A stretch of 64,000 bases of DNA. It comes from Cycas panzhihuaensis (lineage: Eukaryota > Cycadophyta). The notes under the pieces were generated by a model that was given only the letters and a program-made list of their open reading frames with translations, did not search any database and was not told the DNA's origin. The DNA lies in contig CM041465.1 in NCBI GenBank assembly GCA_023213395.1, forward strand, positions 192,331,741 to 192,395,740, in the 5' to 3' direction. The position numbers and the translations under genes are program-made. This document shows positions 43,441 to 55,480 of the stretch, one piece after another. The stretch's first letter is position 1; each line of letters begins with the position of its first letter.

Positions 43441-44760
43441 TATTTAACAATCTTAAGATACCATTTTGGTATCTTCTTAGAACTTAATTCTTCTAGAACT
43501 GATCTTTGTTCTTCTTTTGCCGACGTGGTTGAACGATTTGTCTGGTTGTTGTTAAATGACCTGTCCTCAATGAATTCATACCTTGAATCAACATTTTCAG
43601 TGGTGATTTCTGATTCTTCATCTAATGAGATTGAATTGAATTTTACAGAGGGGTCAATTGTTGTCTCTATTTCTTGGCATACTATCTTGCTGCAATTTAG
43701 GATTTCATCGAATGCCACATCTCAACTCACATAGAGCTTATTAGTTTTTGGATCTAAACACCTATATGCTTTTGAGTGACTGTTTAAACCTACCATTATA
43801 CACTATGCTTTTACAGTCAAGTTTGGTTCATTTCTTATCTGGAATATGAACATAAGCTTCACAACTAAAGACTTTAAGATTACTTATGTTTGGTTTCTGT
43901 CTAGTCCATGCATCTCTAAGTGTGACCTTATCCAATGCTTGAGTTGGACTCTTGGTTATCAGATAGATTACAGTATTGATAGCTTTTACCCAATATGTTT
44001 TGGTGATTTTTCTATCGTGTATTAGACATCGCACCATCTCCAAAATGGTCATATTCATCCTTTCTGCTACACCATTTGGCTGTGGCCAGTAAGGTGTCAT
44101 TACTTGTTTGTGAATTCCATAAAGCTTACAAAAATGGAAGAATTCCTTGGACATATATTCCTCTCCACCATAAGAACGAACACATTTGATTTTTTGATTA
44201 CTTTCTAGTTCTACTTCTGCCTTAAATTCCTTGAAGTAATCAAGTACCTCTGATTTGCTAAACAAAAAGTAAATCCATGTTTTTCTAGAAAAATCATCAA
44301 TGAGAGTAAGAAAGCATCGAGCACCATTTATTGAGTTGGATGTGATAGGACCACAAAGGCCTAAGTGAATTAAATCCAACTTATTCTATGCTCCCCACGT
44401 GCTTCTTGAGATAGTAGTCCTATGTTGTTTTCCCAACATTCAACTTTTGCACACAAAGAAATTAGAAGAGATGTTTGATAATCCATTCACCATTTAAAAA
44501 TTTTTAAACATTTCTAGTCTATTATGTGAGATGTGCCCATACTTTAAATGCCACATTTCATTATCAACATTACTTTACACAGCAAGTGAATTTATATCAA
44601 GTGCAGGCATGGTAAGCCTTTTATCAGGTAGAACAAGAGTAGAGAGCAACTTATAGAGATTGTTGCACTTTATTCCTTCTACTATTATAGTGCCATTTCT
44701 TTTCATATCTAAGATGAGACAATGACCATTTTCATCAAATATGGTTCTCAATTTCTTTTC
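43441..44760 (-). pseudogene. int: Copia D integrase and linker
   Basis: Zinc finger about 44540-44410 (HLKYGHISHNRLE; the second Cys pair is partly lost). The core 44379-43828 is open for 183 codons: LIHLGLCGPI (Asp lost), LIDDFSRKTWIYFLFSKS, RSYGGEEYMS (Asp to Tyr), NGVAERMNMTI and FSCEAYVHI. The linker to RT (43718-43440) is Ser/Glu-rich. Confidence 0.88.
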
Positions 44761-44766
44761 ACTTAA

Positions 44767-45983
44767 CTAAAATACCAACAGAAGATTCTTTTTCATCTCG
44801 GGCACAAAGAGAACATTACCAATTCTTTCAATTTTTCCATCAATCTCTACAACAATTATTCCTATTCCTTTTATGTGAAGAGGGAAATTATCTCCTAGCT
44901 CAATTGATTTATTAAAAGTATATGGTTTTAAAACTTCAAACCATTCCTTCCTTCCAATCATGTGATTGAAAGCTCCTAAGTCAACATACCAATCTTTTGT
45001 TGCTTTGCAATTGATGGCTAAGGTGGCTACGAAGGTAGTCTCGGCCTCATCTTCTACCACGTCTTGCTCTTTGCTATAATATCTTTAGACTTCCATCCTT
45101 CTCTGAATATCTGTACGCCTTTGTGGACACTAGTATGGAAAGTGTCTACATTGTCCACAGTGGTAACAAACATCAAACGCTCTACAGTTGCTTGAGAAGT
45201 GGCCTGATTTCCCACAATTAAAGCAAACTCTCAAATCTCTTGGGGGAGTGGACCTTGCTCTGCCTCTTCCTCTTATGCAACGTCCTCTGGTGCCTGTTGG
45301 TGTCCTACTATGTGCATGAAGGTTGTACTATCCTCGTCCTCCGCCTCCCAAATTAAGCTTACATACTAATACTTCTTCTATCTTTGCATCTTCTTCATAT
45401 CTCTTGTTCCTCTATTCTTGACTTAGCATATGTCCTGTGAGAGCATTGAAGGTCATTGTTGCAATCTGTCCTCCTCCTGTCAGCATGTTGACCATAACCA
45501 TATTATCATATGATTTGGGCAATTTGTTCAACACAAAGTGGACTAGCTTTGTGTCAGATATTTTTTCGCCTACCATAAGAAGATTATTTTTAGCATTGGT
45601 CAACTTGGCAATAAAGTTAGAAACTAGCTGACATTCTCTCATTCTGAGTTTGTAAAGCTCTTCTCTAAGGGCAATTATCCTAGCCTCATTTTTCTGACTA
45701 AACATTGAAAATACTATCTTCCAAATTTTAGAGGATTTTTCAATGCTAGCTACATAAGTCAAGAGAGAGTCTGAAATTGAAAGTTTAAGAATGGCTATAG
45801 CATTATTATTACTCTCTCCCCAATTCAACTGATCAACAATGTTTGTAGGTTCTTTTTCTTCTCCGATTGTAGTTTTCCATGCATGCTTTGCTCTTAGAAG
45901 TCCTTCAATTTTAATCTTCTAGAGATTGAAATTGGTTTCTATTAGTTTGTCTGCTTCAAGAAGAGCTACAATCGATGAGGCCA
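44767..45983 (-). pseudogene. gag-pr: Copia D gag and protease
   Basis: ATG 45983 starts MASSIVALLEADKLIETNF; the core (45828-45412) has ILKLSISDSLLTYV, ALREELYKLRMRECQLVSNF and LNKLPKSYDN. Two CCHC boxes at about 45225-45130 (CFNCGKSGHFSSNC, CYHCGQCRHFPY-C) are intact in their Cys/His. Protease at 45060-44767 reads DWYVDLGAFNHMIG, with DLGAF for DSGAS. Stops fall at the gag/knuckle boundary and after LLLVF. Confidence 0.9.
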
Positions 45984-46734
45984 TGTCAAATTTGTTATTA
46001 CAATGAAAGAGGACTAAAGTATTGAGTTTCTAGGTCGTACAATCGTACGGTGTACAGAAAAGCGCGAAGATTTGCAAGCATACAAATTTCAACAATAAGG
46101 GGTCCAAAATGAAGCTCTCGACATGAGGGTCTTAGATCTAAAATTAATTTTTCAAGAAAGTGCTTGGTTTGAATAGAAACTACGAAAAAGCCATGACTGG
46201 CACCTAGGGTTTTTGGAGAAAAATGCTTCAAACTAAAAAAAATCATTCAAAAAGGCTTTGAATCTAATCTTAAAAAATCGCAGTGAAGAGAAGATCAATT
46301 TAGAATAGATATTACCCAGAAATCTACAATAGAAAAGGAGAAATATGCGAAATTGCTCTCAAACCTGCGCCCTCTGAAAATCGGCCAAAACACTGCCAAA
46401 ACTTGCTTATTCTCGATCATGCCTTTGGAGAAAGATGACGACCTTGTTGTTGCAACTTTGCTGGTGAAATTTTAAAAAATTCTGAGCACTTTGAATTTTC
46501 TTCGTTTGTACAGTCCGTACAGAGTTCGTACGCAACCTGTACAATGTCCTTTCATCCGTACTTTGCCTTTGAATTGATTTTGAACTAATTCACCTTTCAA
46601 TTTGTTTGTTAACACTCTCTATCATAGATTCAATCTGCCTGACTAATTTCCTTTAGTTCGTCTCAGAAACCCTATTGAAATCCTTGTCCAGAATTTCAAC
46701 TCAAGTTTATTTTTCAATCAGATAATTGCTCCTT
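45984..46734 (-). promoter_or_regulatory. Copia D leader
   Basis: Non-coding 751 bp. GTAC clusters lie at both ends: 46500-46562 (near the primer site) and 46034-46062 (next to gag), in the same relative places as in the remnant at 16336. Confidence 0.55.
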
Positions 46735-46746
46735 GTTCTGATACCA

Positions 46747-46912
46747 TGTAAAAGATCTCAAGTCGATATGTACATTAATGAGGGTGAACCCTCCATAAAT
46801 ATGATACAATCATTACGGGACTTGAGCAGGATCTAATGCATGTTTGCCACTTGTCACCAGATAAGAAAAGAGGAGAATGATACATGACCCTCAATAGTAC
46901 ATAATAAAAGAG
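46747..46912 (-). repeat. Copia D 5' LTR (outer end truncated)
   Basis: 166 bp, ending minus ...tcttttaca next to the primer site. Homology to the 3' LTR stops at 46912, where host copia C RT starts abruptly, so the outer U3 end and host DNA were lost together. Confidence 0.88.
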
Positions 46913-47023
46913 CAACCTCCAAGTTATGCCAAAAAAGGAGAAGAACATTTAGTATGCAAGTTAAAAAAGGCCCTACATGGTCTAAAACAAGCACCTCACG
47001 CATGGTACACAAAATTGGATTTC
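46913..47023 (+). pseudogene. rt: Copia C RT, short continuation
   Basis: QPPSYAKKGEEHLVCKLKK and LHGLKQAPHAWYTKLDFHL, the RT palm upstream of YVDD. It is cut at about 47023 by reverse-oriented LINE sequence; the rest of copia C is not in the window. Confidence 0.88.
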
Positions 47024-47827
47024 CACCTCAACCAATCATACGCTTTTGACATGTCATGTTTTAAAAGCATTCCATTGCCCTTACCCTGTTTCAAAAGTGA
47101 ATGACTTCCATGGCAACAACAACCCCATCCAAAATCTATCTCCAAGCCACAAAACTCCGTTGTTCTTTGGAAATGATTCTAAGAAGGATCTCCTTTAGGT
47201 GATTCGCCATGGCTTTTGAGATAATTTTATAAGAAGTATTACAAAGGGATATCAACCTACACTTGTCGGCTGATAGGGGGTTCTACCCTTTAGGAATAAG
47301 GGATAGGAAAGTAGAATTCAAGGCATGTAGCACTTTCTGAGATTTCTAAGATTTCTGCAACTCCACAATTTTGGACATATCATCCCCAACAATATGCCAA
47401 AAAGAATGGTAGAAGTCAGTCGGGAAGCCATCTGAGCCTGGGGCTTTAGCTAGCTTCATGTTGAAAACCACTTTCTTAACTTCCTCTGTGGTAACTTCCT
47501 CAAGGAGGAATCTATTGTGAGCCTTAGTAACAAGTTTCAGGATAACCTCACAAATAGAATCACTTACCTTCTACCTATTAATGGAACCCTCAAAGGTCAA
47601 ATCCATGAAATATCCCCTCAAATTATTCTCAATCCCAGACTTTGAGTTAAGCATCTCCCCATCCTTGCCTCTTATTTAAAGGATTCTATTGTAGCTTTAT
47701 TGTTTCATAGAAGAAAGATGAAAGAATTTCATATTTCGATCTCCCTCTTGAAGCCACTTAATACGAGGTTTTTGTTTCTAAAAGAGCTCTTCCTTAATCT
47801 CTAAAGCAGGATCACCAATAGAAATAA
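47024..47827 (-). mobile_element. L2: truncated LINE RT fragment
   Basis: Minus-strand piece of a LINE ORF2. Reading leftward from 47827: LEIKEELF-KQKPRIKWLQEGDRNMKFFH, KAPGSDGFPTDFYHSFW, LIPKG, CRLISLCNTSYKI and HDMSKAYDW, where it stops at the copia C edge. It covers the pre-RT region and RT blocks 0 to 3, lacking endonuclease, the catalytic FADD box and the 3' end. Stops at several places. No poly-A or target duplication is visible. Confidence 0.82.
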
Positions 47828-48267
47828 TAGAAAATATAAGATAGCATAGAAAAACTACCAATAAAGCAAAAGATTTATCTAATAATTGATAATGTACAAG
47901 AGACCTAGTGTGATCCTTTGGAATATGAGCTCAATAATGCTATAAAATATAATAAACAAAAAATATAACTTACAAATAAGTACCTAATGTTTAGCTTCTT
48001 TTTCAAAGTGAGGTTCCCTCCAATTACTGTAGCCTTAAAGGTCAAAAATGCAACAACTGCAATCCACACTAATGATCCCAGGAAGAGGCCAAGCATCTAT
48101 ATAAATAGGTGGTGAAATTGAGCTTAAGGAACTCAATTGGGAGAAAAATGGAAGTTGACTAGAAATACGCATAAAGGTCAGCCAGGGAAAGATCCTGAAC
48201 TTGACCTAAAATAAAAGTAAAATATCATAAATGAAGTCGACCAAAATAAGGGAATAGGAAAGTTGCA
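47828..48267 (-). repeat. G3 3' LTR
   Basis: About 440 bp, minus start tgcaactttcc next to the purine tract. It carries the gaagtcgaccaaaa motif seen in the G2 and G4 LTRs. The left edge is uncertain because it abuts L2. Confidence 0.7.
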
Positions 48268-48280
48268 AGTCCCTTCCCTT

Positions 48281-49700
48281 AAAAACATGCTTTGCCATCA
48301 AAGCATAGGTAGGCTTGGATGTTGGTGAAGCCACTCTTCAGTCTCCCATGTTGTGTCTTCTTCATCTAAAGATTTCCATTTTATAAGATATTCCTAAATC
48401 TTCTTGGAACATAAAACTTCAGTTCTGATTTGGAGTGTTCCTTGTGGTTCAATAACCATCTTGCCTTTTCCATCTAGTTCTGAAACTTCTATTTGCATCA
48501 TGATATTTTTCCCAACTTTTTGCTTGAGGCATGAGACATGGAATATATTGCGGATTCCACTCCCAGGAGGTAAGGCTCGTATGTAGGCCACTTCTCCCAC
48601 CTTTTGTGTAATTTGGTAAGGACCAAAGAATCGCAGCTCCAATTTCCTCTTGTTGTTCTATCGCATAGTGGTTTGTTTGTATGGTTGGAGTCTTAAGAAA
48701 ACCCAATCACTGATGGAGAATGGTCTTTCCAATTTGTGTAAGTCCGCTTGTTGTTTCATCTTGTTCTTGGTTGTGATCAGATTGTCATTCACTATTCGAA
48801 CAGTTTGTTCCATTTGTTCCAATTGTTGTTAGATGGATTGTATGCGTGATATTTTGGACCATGTGAGAATAGATGGAGGTTTGAATCCATAGAGCACCTA
48901 AAATAGTGTCATCTTTACTAGTGTGTGGTATGTGGTATTATACCACCATTCTACAGGATGGAGCCATATGTGCCAATGCTATTGTTTATCAGAAGTAAAA
49001 TTTCACAAATATCCTTCCAAACATTTGTTTACAACTTCTATTTGACCATCAGTCTGAGGATGGTAAGCTATACTCATGGATAATTTGGTCCCTACTAGTC
49101 GAAATAGGTCCTACCAGAAGTGGCTAGTGAACTTTGGATCGCAATCGCTCAATATGACCTTGGGAAAACTATGTAAACAATGTATTTCCTTTATGAAGAG
49201 TTCTATTATCTAGCTGACTTTTTCCATTGATTGTATTCCTCTGAAGTATGCATATTTTGTTAGCCTATCAACTACTACAAAAATAACATTTTACCTTCCG
49301 ATTTTGAGAGTCCTGTAATAAAATCCATCGAGATCTCTTCCCATTTTTGTTGTGGGAAGTGTAATGGTTGGAGAAATCCTGATGTTTTTATACTTTCACT
49401 TTTATTCCTCTAATAGGAGTCGCATTCTGACACAAATTGGTGGATGTCTCCTTTGATCTATTTCTAGAAGAAGGATCCCTGTATCTTGCGGTATGTTTTG
49501 TTGATCCTTGTGTGCCCAATAGTAGGGGCTAAGTGGGCTTCCTGAAGAATCTTTCCCTTAAGAGTTAAAGTCTTTGGGATCAATATTTTCCCTTTCCATA
49601 GAATCAAATCTCCTTGTATTGTATACTTTGTAGATCCCTGTTCTTGTATTTCCCTCCAGATTTTTTGAATCAAGAGGTCGTGTTGATATTCTTAAAGTAA
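48281..49700 (-). pseudogene. int: G3 integrase with chromodomain
   Basis: Zinc finger HLAPTIGHTRINKTYRKIQGSFF (49540-49464) and a frameshifted C pair; core MDFITGLSKSEG (about 49320) with later catalytic residues obscured by stops. The C-terminus, open at 48642-48394, reads ELRFFGPYQITQKVGEVAYIRAL and IRNIFHVSCLKQKVGK, then a chromodomain YLIKWKSLDEEDTTWETEEWL to about 48320. Confidence 0.85.
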
Positions 49701-51190
49701 TTCTTACATCCAGGTGGATGTTGCTATTAAAACCGCTTTCAAAGATGTGTTCTCAATGTTGTCTTCCAGTATTCGTGATAGAGCATCAACAATGACATTC
49801 TCTTTTCCCTTTTTGTACAAGATGTTGAAATCAAATGTCTAGAGTTTACTTACCCATTTTTGTTGCTCATTAGATAATGTCTTCTAGTTGAAAAAATATT
49901 TGAGGCTATCATGGTTTGTTTTGATTACGAAACTATTCCCCAACAGATACTAATGCCATTGGTGTATGGCATGCATGATTGCAAGCCTTTCTTTATCATA
50001 GATGGATTTAAGTCATTCCCCGGTATTGAGTTTGCAACTCTCGTAAACCAATGGTCGATTGGTCCTTATATAGGAGGATTTCTCCTATCCTTGTTCTTGA
50101 TGCATCGCATTCTAATGTAAAAGGCTAAGAAAATTCTAGAGTTGCTAGAACCAAAGCTATAACCATTGTTGTTTTCAACTCTTGAAGAGTGTCTTCTATT
50201 ATAGAGTTCCATAGAAAAGCATCCTTTGTTGTGAGATCTGCCAAAGGGGATGCGATATTTGCACATCCTTTTATAAATTTCTAAAGAAATCTAATTGCTC
50301 CTAGAAAACTCCATACTCCAGTCATGTTCTTGGGTGTGGGAAAATTTATTATAGCTTGGACCTTTTTGGGATCTATCTTAATGCCTTCTTGAGTAATGAT
50401 ATGCCCAATATATTCCAATTCAGTCTTCCCAAACATGCATTGTTGGCGAAGAAATGGTTCTCCTGAAGAATATGTAGAGTGCATCGAATATGCTCCAAAA
50501 GTTCCTTCCATTTTGAGTTGTATATTAGGATATCGTTGAAAAAAATAAGCATAAACTTACGTAGAACAGATTTGAATATTGTATTCATCGTACTCTAAAA
50601 GGTTGCTAGAGCATTGGTTAGGCTAAATGGCATGACCCTAAATTCAAATAAACCTTAAAGTGTACGAAAAGTTGTTTTGTACGCATCTTCTTTCTTGATA
50701 CAGATTTGGTAATATCTTAATCGAAGGTCAATCTTTGAAAAATATATTGCTACGTGTATTTCATCTAGTAGATTATCAATTCGAGATATAGGGTAGCGGT
50801 TCTCGACTGTAACTTTGTTCAATCATTGATAGTCAATGCACATTCGGTAAGAACCATCCTTTTGTGATTTAATATTATTAATGATGCGAAAGGACTAGTA
50901 CTCATTGAGATGTAGTTTTTCTGTAATAGTTCCTTGGTGATTTGTTCAATCTCCCTCTTGAGATGATATGGACGGCAGTAAGGGCAAATATTGACTAGTG
51001 TTGTTGGTATTAACTCGATGGGATGTTGGCAGCCTCAATTTGGAGGCAAGCCCTATGGTTCTTCAAAAACCCTGTTGTATTGGTCTATGATGGTTTGTAT
51101 TGTCGCTGGCACATCTTCTATGGCAACCTTTTAACATGTCATTATATATGTTGTAGGAATAGTTCTTAAGATCTCCATCCAATGTGAGGT
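49701..51190 (-). pseudogene. rt-rh: G3 reverse transcriptase and RNase H
   Basis: RT pieces include FKSVLRKFMLIFFNDILIY (50588-50530), where the catalytic FFDD box has become FFND, then ELEYIGHIITQEGIKIDPKKVQAI and FLGAIRFL (50430-50281), the thumb. RNase H-like sequence follows at 50266-49850. The N-terminal RT blocks (50600-51120) are frameshifted. Confidence 0.8.
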
Positions 51191-51298
51191 CACTAATTAG
51201 GTGGGAGGTGTGGACGGTGCATGTAAACGATATGTGTGACCATTTTATTTGAAACTAATGTACTGGGTTTTATAATTGATGGTGATAAATCCTAATGT

Positions 51299-51945
51299 TT
51301 ATAACCATTGGATGCCAAACACTATGTCGACTCCTCCTATCAGCATAGCAAGCAAATAGGTGGTCGTTGCGTAATTCTCAATTTGTAGTCTTACTTTTGG
51401 ACAAAACCCTCTACATGTCATTATTTTTCTATTTGCAATTGCAACTTGAAAAGCATCTAATGTTTGAATTTGTAGGCCTAATTTTTCAATCGTGGGCTTA
51501 TTGATGAAATTGTGGGTACTCTCGCTATCTATAAGGATGGCTATAGGAGATCCCTTAATTTTCCCTTGGAATCGTAGCATTTAGGGAGCAACGACTTCAC
51601 CTATGATGGCATTTAAAGATATTTGTATGTGCTTGGTATCTGTAATAGGGAGATCTTTGGTTTTTGTCCCATCAGGCTCATCTAAATGCTCCTCTTCTTC
51701 TTCTTCTATTGGGATGCTCATATCTTCATTATTGATGATAAATACCTTCTTGGAGGGGCATTGATGGTCTCAATTCCATTTTCCTCCACACTTGAAATAG
51801 GCTCCTTGCCTTATGTGATCTTCCCTAGATACTTTTGTTGTTTTGCTACTACCATTTTCTTCTAGGGGAGGCTTAGCTTTTATGCCTAAACTAGTCTAGT
51901 TAGGTTGGGAGCTAGGGTTTTGATAGAAGTTTGGTTCATTCTGTC
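51299..51945 (-). pseudogene. pr: G3 protease and gag tail
   Basis: Protease 51580-51299 is open: ILIDSESTHNFIN (DSG to DSE), EKLGLQIQTL and GVDIVFGIQWL. Upstream (51580-51945) lie an acidic linker IPIEEEEEE, a knuckle whose first Cys is Tyr (YFKCGGKWN-DHQC) and a Pro-rich gag tail, broken at 51945. Confidence 0.85.
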
Positions 51946-53048
51946 AAGATATGAACCTATCCAGATATTCCATTCATTGGACTACAATGATTCTGGGCAC
52001 CGCTTTTCATAGCTACAGATAGCTCCACAACAACTGTAGACCTTAAATAGAGTGCAGCTCATTCATAGACTACTATCTCTCTATTCAAATAGCTCCTCTC
52101 CATGGAGATTTTCAGGACTCTAATTACCGCATGGTATCTCTAATAATTACCTGCAGAATCTATTCATGGTAGGTTTTCTCCAAGCGAAATAATTTCTCAT
52201 AATAATTGACTCAAAGTATTCAACAAAATCCTTTCAACTGTTTTCAATACAAACCATAAACAGGTATTTGTAGGTATTGTATCATTACTTTCACCAATTA
52301 AACATAAATCAATGCCATTACTTCTCCATACATGCCAACCTCAGCTTCACTAAATTCACATCAATAAGTTTTGCCATATACCAATTTCCTTTAAGGTAAA
52401 CCCTAACACACTGCTTTCTTCAAAAAACAAAATAAATGAACAGTATTACCTGGTAAAACTTTATAGTTCTTGCCAACAATTCTGCCTTACATCAATCACA
52501 GTCACAACTTGCAATAACAATGGGCTTAGGGTTTCACCCTCTATATGCAAAAATGTCAATATGGCAATTGGCTCTACAAAGCCACCTCCACACACATCAA
52601 CAGGAAACGGGTAAACCTACAAAATGAAGAACTTGACAACCAACCTGCTCTAATACCATGTTAAAACTTTACATGAAGAGCATTTAATATCCAAGAACAA
52701 ATATTATGAACAAAATATGATAGTATTAACTCAAAATGAAAGAGAGTACATCACAATGTCTACACAACCACAATAGTATCATAATGGACTCCATCTTGAC
52801 TCAATATCTTTTACTCTGCCTCAACCACTTATTTATACATCACAAGTGGGAGAGAGTAAGAGGATGTGTTACAGATGGGATAAATGACCTCTTACACCAA
52901 TCACATAACACCTATTTATTGACGAATGACTTAATGACCACTTATATGCACAAATGTGCATTACATTAACATTACAATATTATCTCTTAAACATGACATT
53001 AACCTAAATAAATTAGGACACATACATATTAAACATTATTTTCCAACA
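51946..53048 (-). mobile_element. Copia E: LTR and leader only
   Basis: LTR 52659-53048 (390 bp, minus tgttggaaaataatg...ttttaaca), primer site (minus tggtattagagc) 52647-52658 and a non-coding leader 51946-52646 with no recognisable gag. The rest of the element is missing. The left edge abuts the broken gag of G3. The LTR differs from the other copia LTRs in the window. Confidence 0.75.
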
Positions 53049-53716
53049 TCTTCATAGTGCTCTATTAGTGCTCCTTTTAGGGAGTTTCAATTGTTTGTGT
53101 TTTCAATGCGAATCTTTTTTCATCAATTGAACTATTAAAGTTCTTTGCCATATAGATGAAGGGAAACTACTAGAAGTTTCTCATTGTCAGGTAGGTCATA
53201 TACCTAGAAGTAGGCTTCCATCAGGTAGCTCCGACCCAAAAAGCTAGCACCATAAAACATACTAAATTGTAAAGAGAATCGAGGTTGTTCATTCAAAATA
53301 CCCCAGATTTGATGGTCAAGATTTGTGCCTTGTATGACTCTCTCATATAGCCCAATTTAGGGTATTTTTTCATTACGTTGATAGTATTCGATGTATTAGA
53401 TGTACTGTATCGAATAGAAGCGATTGGTTGTTGTTTTTGTGAGCATTCTGCTGCTGATTATGTACATTTCTCCATTTTTGGATAATAAAGATCGATACCT
53501 TTCCTGTGTGGATGTTTCCCTAGCACACTGTTAGGGTTTTACCACATTATATCGGGTGTATATGTGATACTTTGGCTTTCTGATTTATTTATTGTATTAT
53601 CTCTAGTTTAAGAACTTGCATGTTAATTTTCTATTTCATTTCCTATAACTAGTTGCAAAATAATTTAGATCTTGGTGGCAGTTTCTAATTATTGGGACCT
53701 AGTTTTCTCAACAGTG
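53049..53716. other. Orphan segment at the broken end of copia F RT
   Basis: 668 bp with no gene. It begins right after the copia E LTR and ends ctcaaca, where copia F RT (YEETFA) is interrupted. The ca at 53715-53716 and U5-like features (T-rich, gttagggttttaccac at 53530-53545) suggest part of an LTR, but no partner copy is in the window. Confidence 0.4.
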
Positions 53717-54329
53717 CAAATGTTTCCTCATAATCAATTCCTTCCTTCTATTTAAACCCTTGAGCAACAAGCCTAGCCTTGTACTTGTCCACCTCTCCAT
53801 CAGTGCAAAACTTTGTCTTATAGATCCATTTGCATCCAACTAGGTTCTTTTTCAGAGGTAAGGAAACTAAATCCCATGTGGCATTCTTCATGATTAAGCC
53901 ATACTCCTCCTCCATCTCAACTCCGCATTGTGGATCATCCTTCACTTCTTCATATGAGACAGGATAACTAGAGTCGTTGGTGTTCACCACCAAAGTCTGA
54001 CTAGCATGCTGGCTTTTTGTTCTTCTATCATTAGCAAGGTTCTACAATGCCATACAGGAATCCTCTATTGTCTTCCTTGCCCATAATGGTATAGAAGGAC
54101 TCGGTGTTGTAGGTACTTCTTCATGTGATGGCTCCTCACTATTACTTTCTCCAATTGGTCTAGCTTCCTCTTAAATCACAACGACTAGCTCATCATCCTC
54201 TTCAATTGTTGAATTTTCACTAGGAAATGGAAGTAGTGGGGGGTAAAGAGGTTCTTCTGATGACTTCTCAACACGATACATCAATGACTCATCAAATATA
54301 ACATCTTGATTAATTACAATTTTTCTCCT
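53717..54329 (-). pseudogene. rt: Copia F RT N-terminus and linker
   Basis: Open at 53993-53748: YEEVKDDPQCGVEMEEEYGLI, WDLVSLPLKKNLVGCKWIYKTKF and VDKYKARLVAQGF, then a stop, KEGIDYEETFA, and the break at 53716. Upstream (54000-54329) is the Ser/Glu/Pro-rich linker, partly frameshifted. Confidence 0.88.
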
Positions 54330-55480
54330 CTACAAATCCCGCAGTCTGTAAGCCTGATTCGAATTGAAATACCCTACAAATATGCACTTCAAACTCTTGT
54401 GATCTAGCTTCTTGTGATTATCATCAGGGATGTGTTCATATGCTATGCATCCAAATGTCCTTAAATGACTAATGGTCGGTTTACGACTAGTCCATTTTTC
54501 TTCGAGGGTCATGCTTTGAACTACTTGAGTGGGTACTCTATTTAGAATGTAAACAACGGTCGCAATAGCTTATGCCTAAAACATCGATGACAAGTTTTTC
54601 AAATGCATCATATACCTTGCCAATTCCGTTCTATTGTGGGGTATATGAGATAGTAAATTCTTATTTTATACCATGATTTCGGCAAAATTGATTAAATGCA
54701 TAATTATCGTATTCTTTACCATTATCACACCTCAATATTTTTATCTTTTTGTCACATTCATTTTCAACACTTACTTTTCAATCACGAAAGCAGCCAAACA
54801 CATCTGATTTATTCTTAAGGAAATAAAACCAGGCCTTCAAATATACGAAGCTCCAGATATAGAAGGGTTTGAGAGTGGCCCCATCAAGTCTATGTGCAAG
54901 AGTTCAAGCTTCTCCCTAGCTCTCCAGGCATTATCCCGAGCAAAAGGATAGCAGTGATGCTTCCCATACATACACCCTTTACACACACCTTTTGAACATG
55001 AAACAGATGGTAATCCTTCCACCATTTTCAACATTTTCATCAATGCAATGCTTTTGTAATTAAGATGACCCAGGCAATCATGCCACAACTCACTCGCATC
55101 ATCAGCGCTGACAACAAAAGTATAAGATTTCCTCTAGGATTGAAATTTCTCAAACACCCAAAAATTATCCCTTACTTTCCCAATAGCAATGATAGAGAAA
55201 TTTAGTTTTGGGTCCTTAATCAAGCATCCATTTTTCTAAAGCTCGATCTTCATACCTTGTTTGTAGATCTCTCAAGCTGAAAGTAAATTCATCTTCATCT
55301 TGGGTACATAATATCCCCTTTAAATTTTTCTCTTGCTAAGGATATATCACCAACACCTTCAACAAGTAACACGTGCGTATCTCCAAGGATAAGCTTGGCA
55401 TCCTGAGCTAGAATGAGATTTTTAATACCATCAAATGTTTCGCCCTCCATTACTTCATCTCTCCCATAGATGGTCTAAAA
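54330..55480 (-). pseudogene. int: Copia F integrase and protease end
   Basis: Protease C-terminal region and GMKIEL, CLIKDPKLNFSI (55280-55180). Zinc finger in 55088-54837: WHDCLGHLNYKSIALMKML and GVCKGCMYGKHH, with HHCC intact, then LELLHIDLMGPLS with the first catalytic Asp. The middle of the core (54520-54830) is broken. C-terminus 54512-54330: EEKWTSRKPTISHLRTFGCIAYEHI and IFVGYFNSNQAYRL. Confidence 0.88.

Larger units (their letters stand above)
41634..46912 (-). mobile_element. Copia D, near-complete, in copia C RT
   Basis: Minus-strand Ty1/copia element of the same family as A, C and the remnant at 16336. 3' LTR 41634-41834 (201 bp), 5' LTR 46747-46912 (166 bp, missing about 35-45 bp of its outer end), primer site (minus tggtatcagaac) 46735-46746, purine tract (minus aagagaggg) at 41835-41843. 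All domains are present in order gag-PR-INT-RT-RH but with many stops. No target duplication is seen, consistent with the deletion at the right edge that also removed part of the host RT. Confidence 0.92.
47828..51945 (-). mobile_element. G3: truncated chromovirus
   Basis: Minus-strand Ty3/gypsy element related to G2, ending left in a 3' LTR (about 47828-48267) and truncated right at about 51945 inside gag. Polypurine tract (minus aagggaagggact) is at 48268-48280. PR, RT, RNase H, integrase and chromodomain are all recognisable, with many breaks. The 5' LTR and most of gag are missing. Confidence 0.87.
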
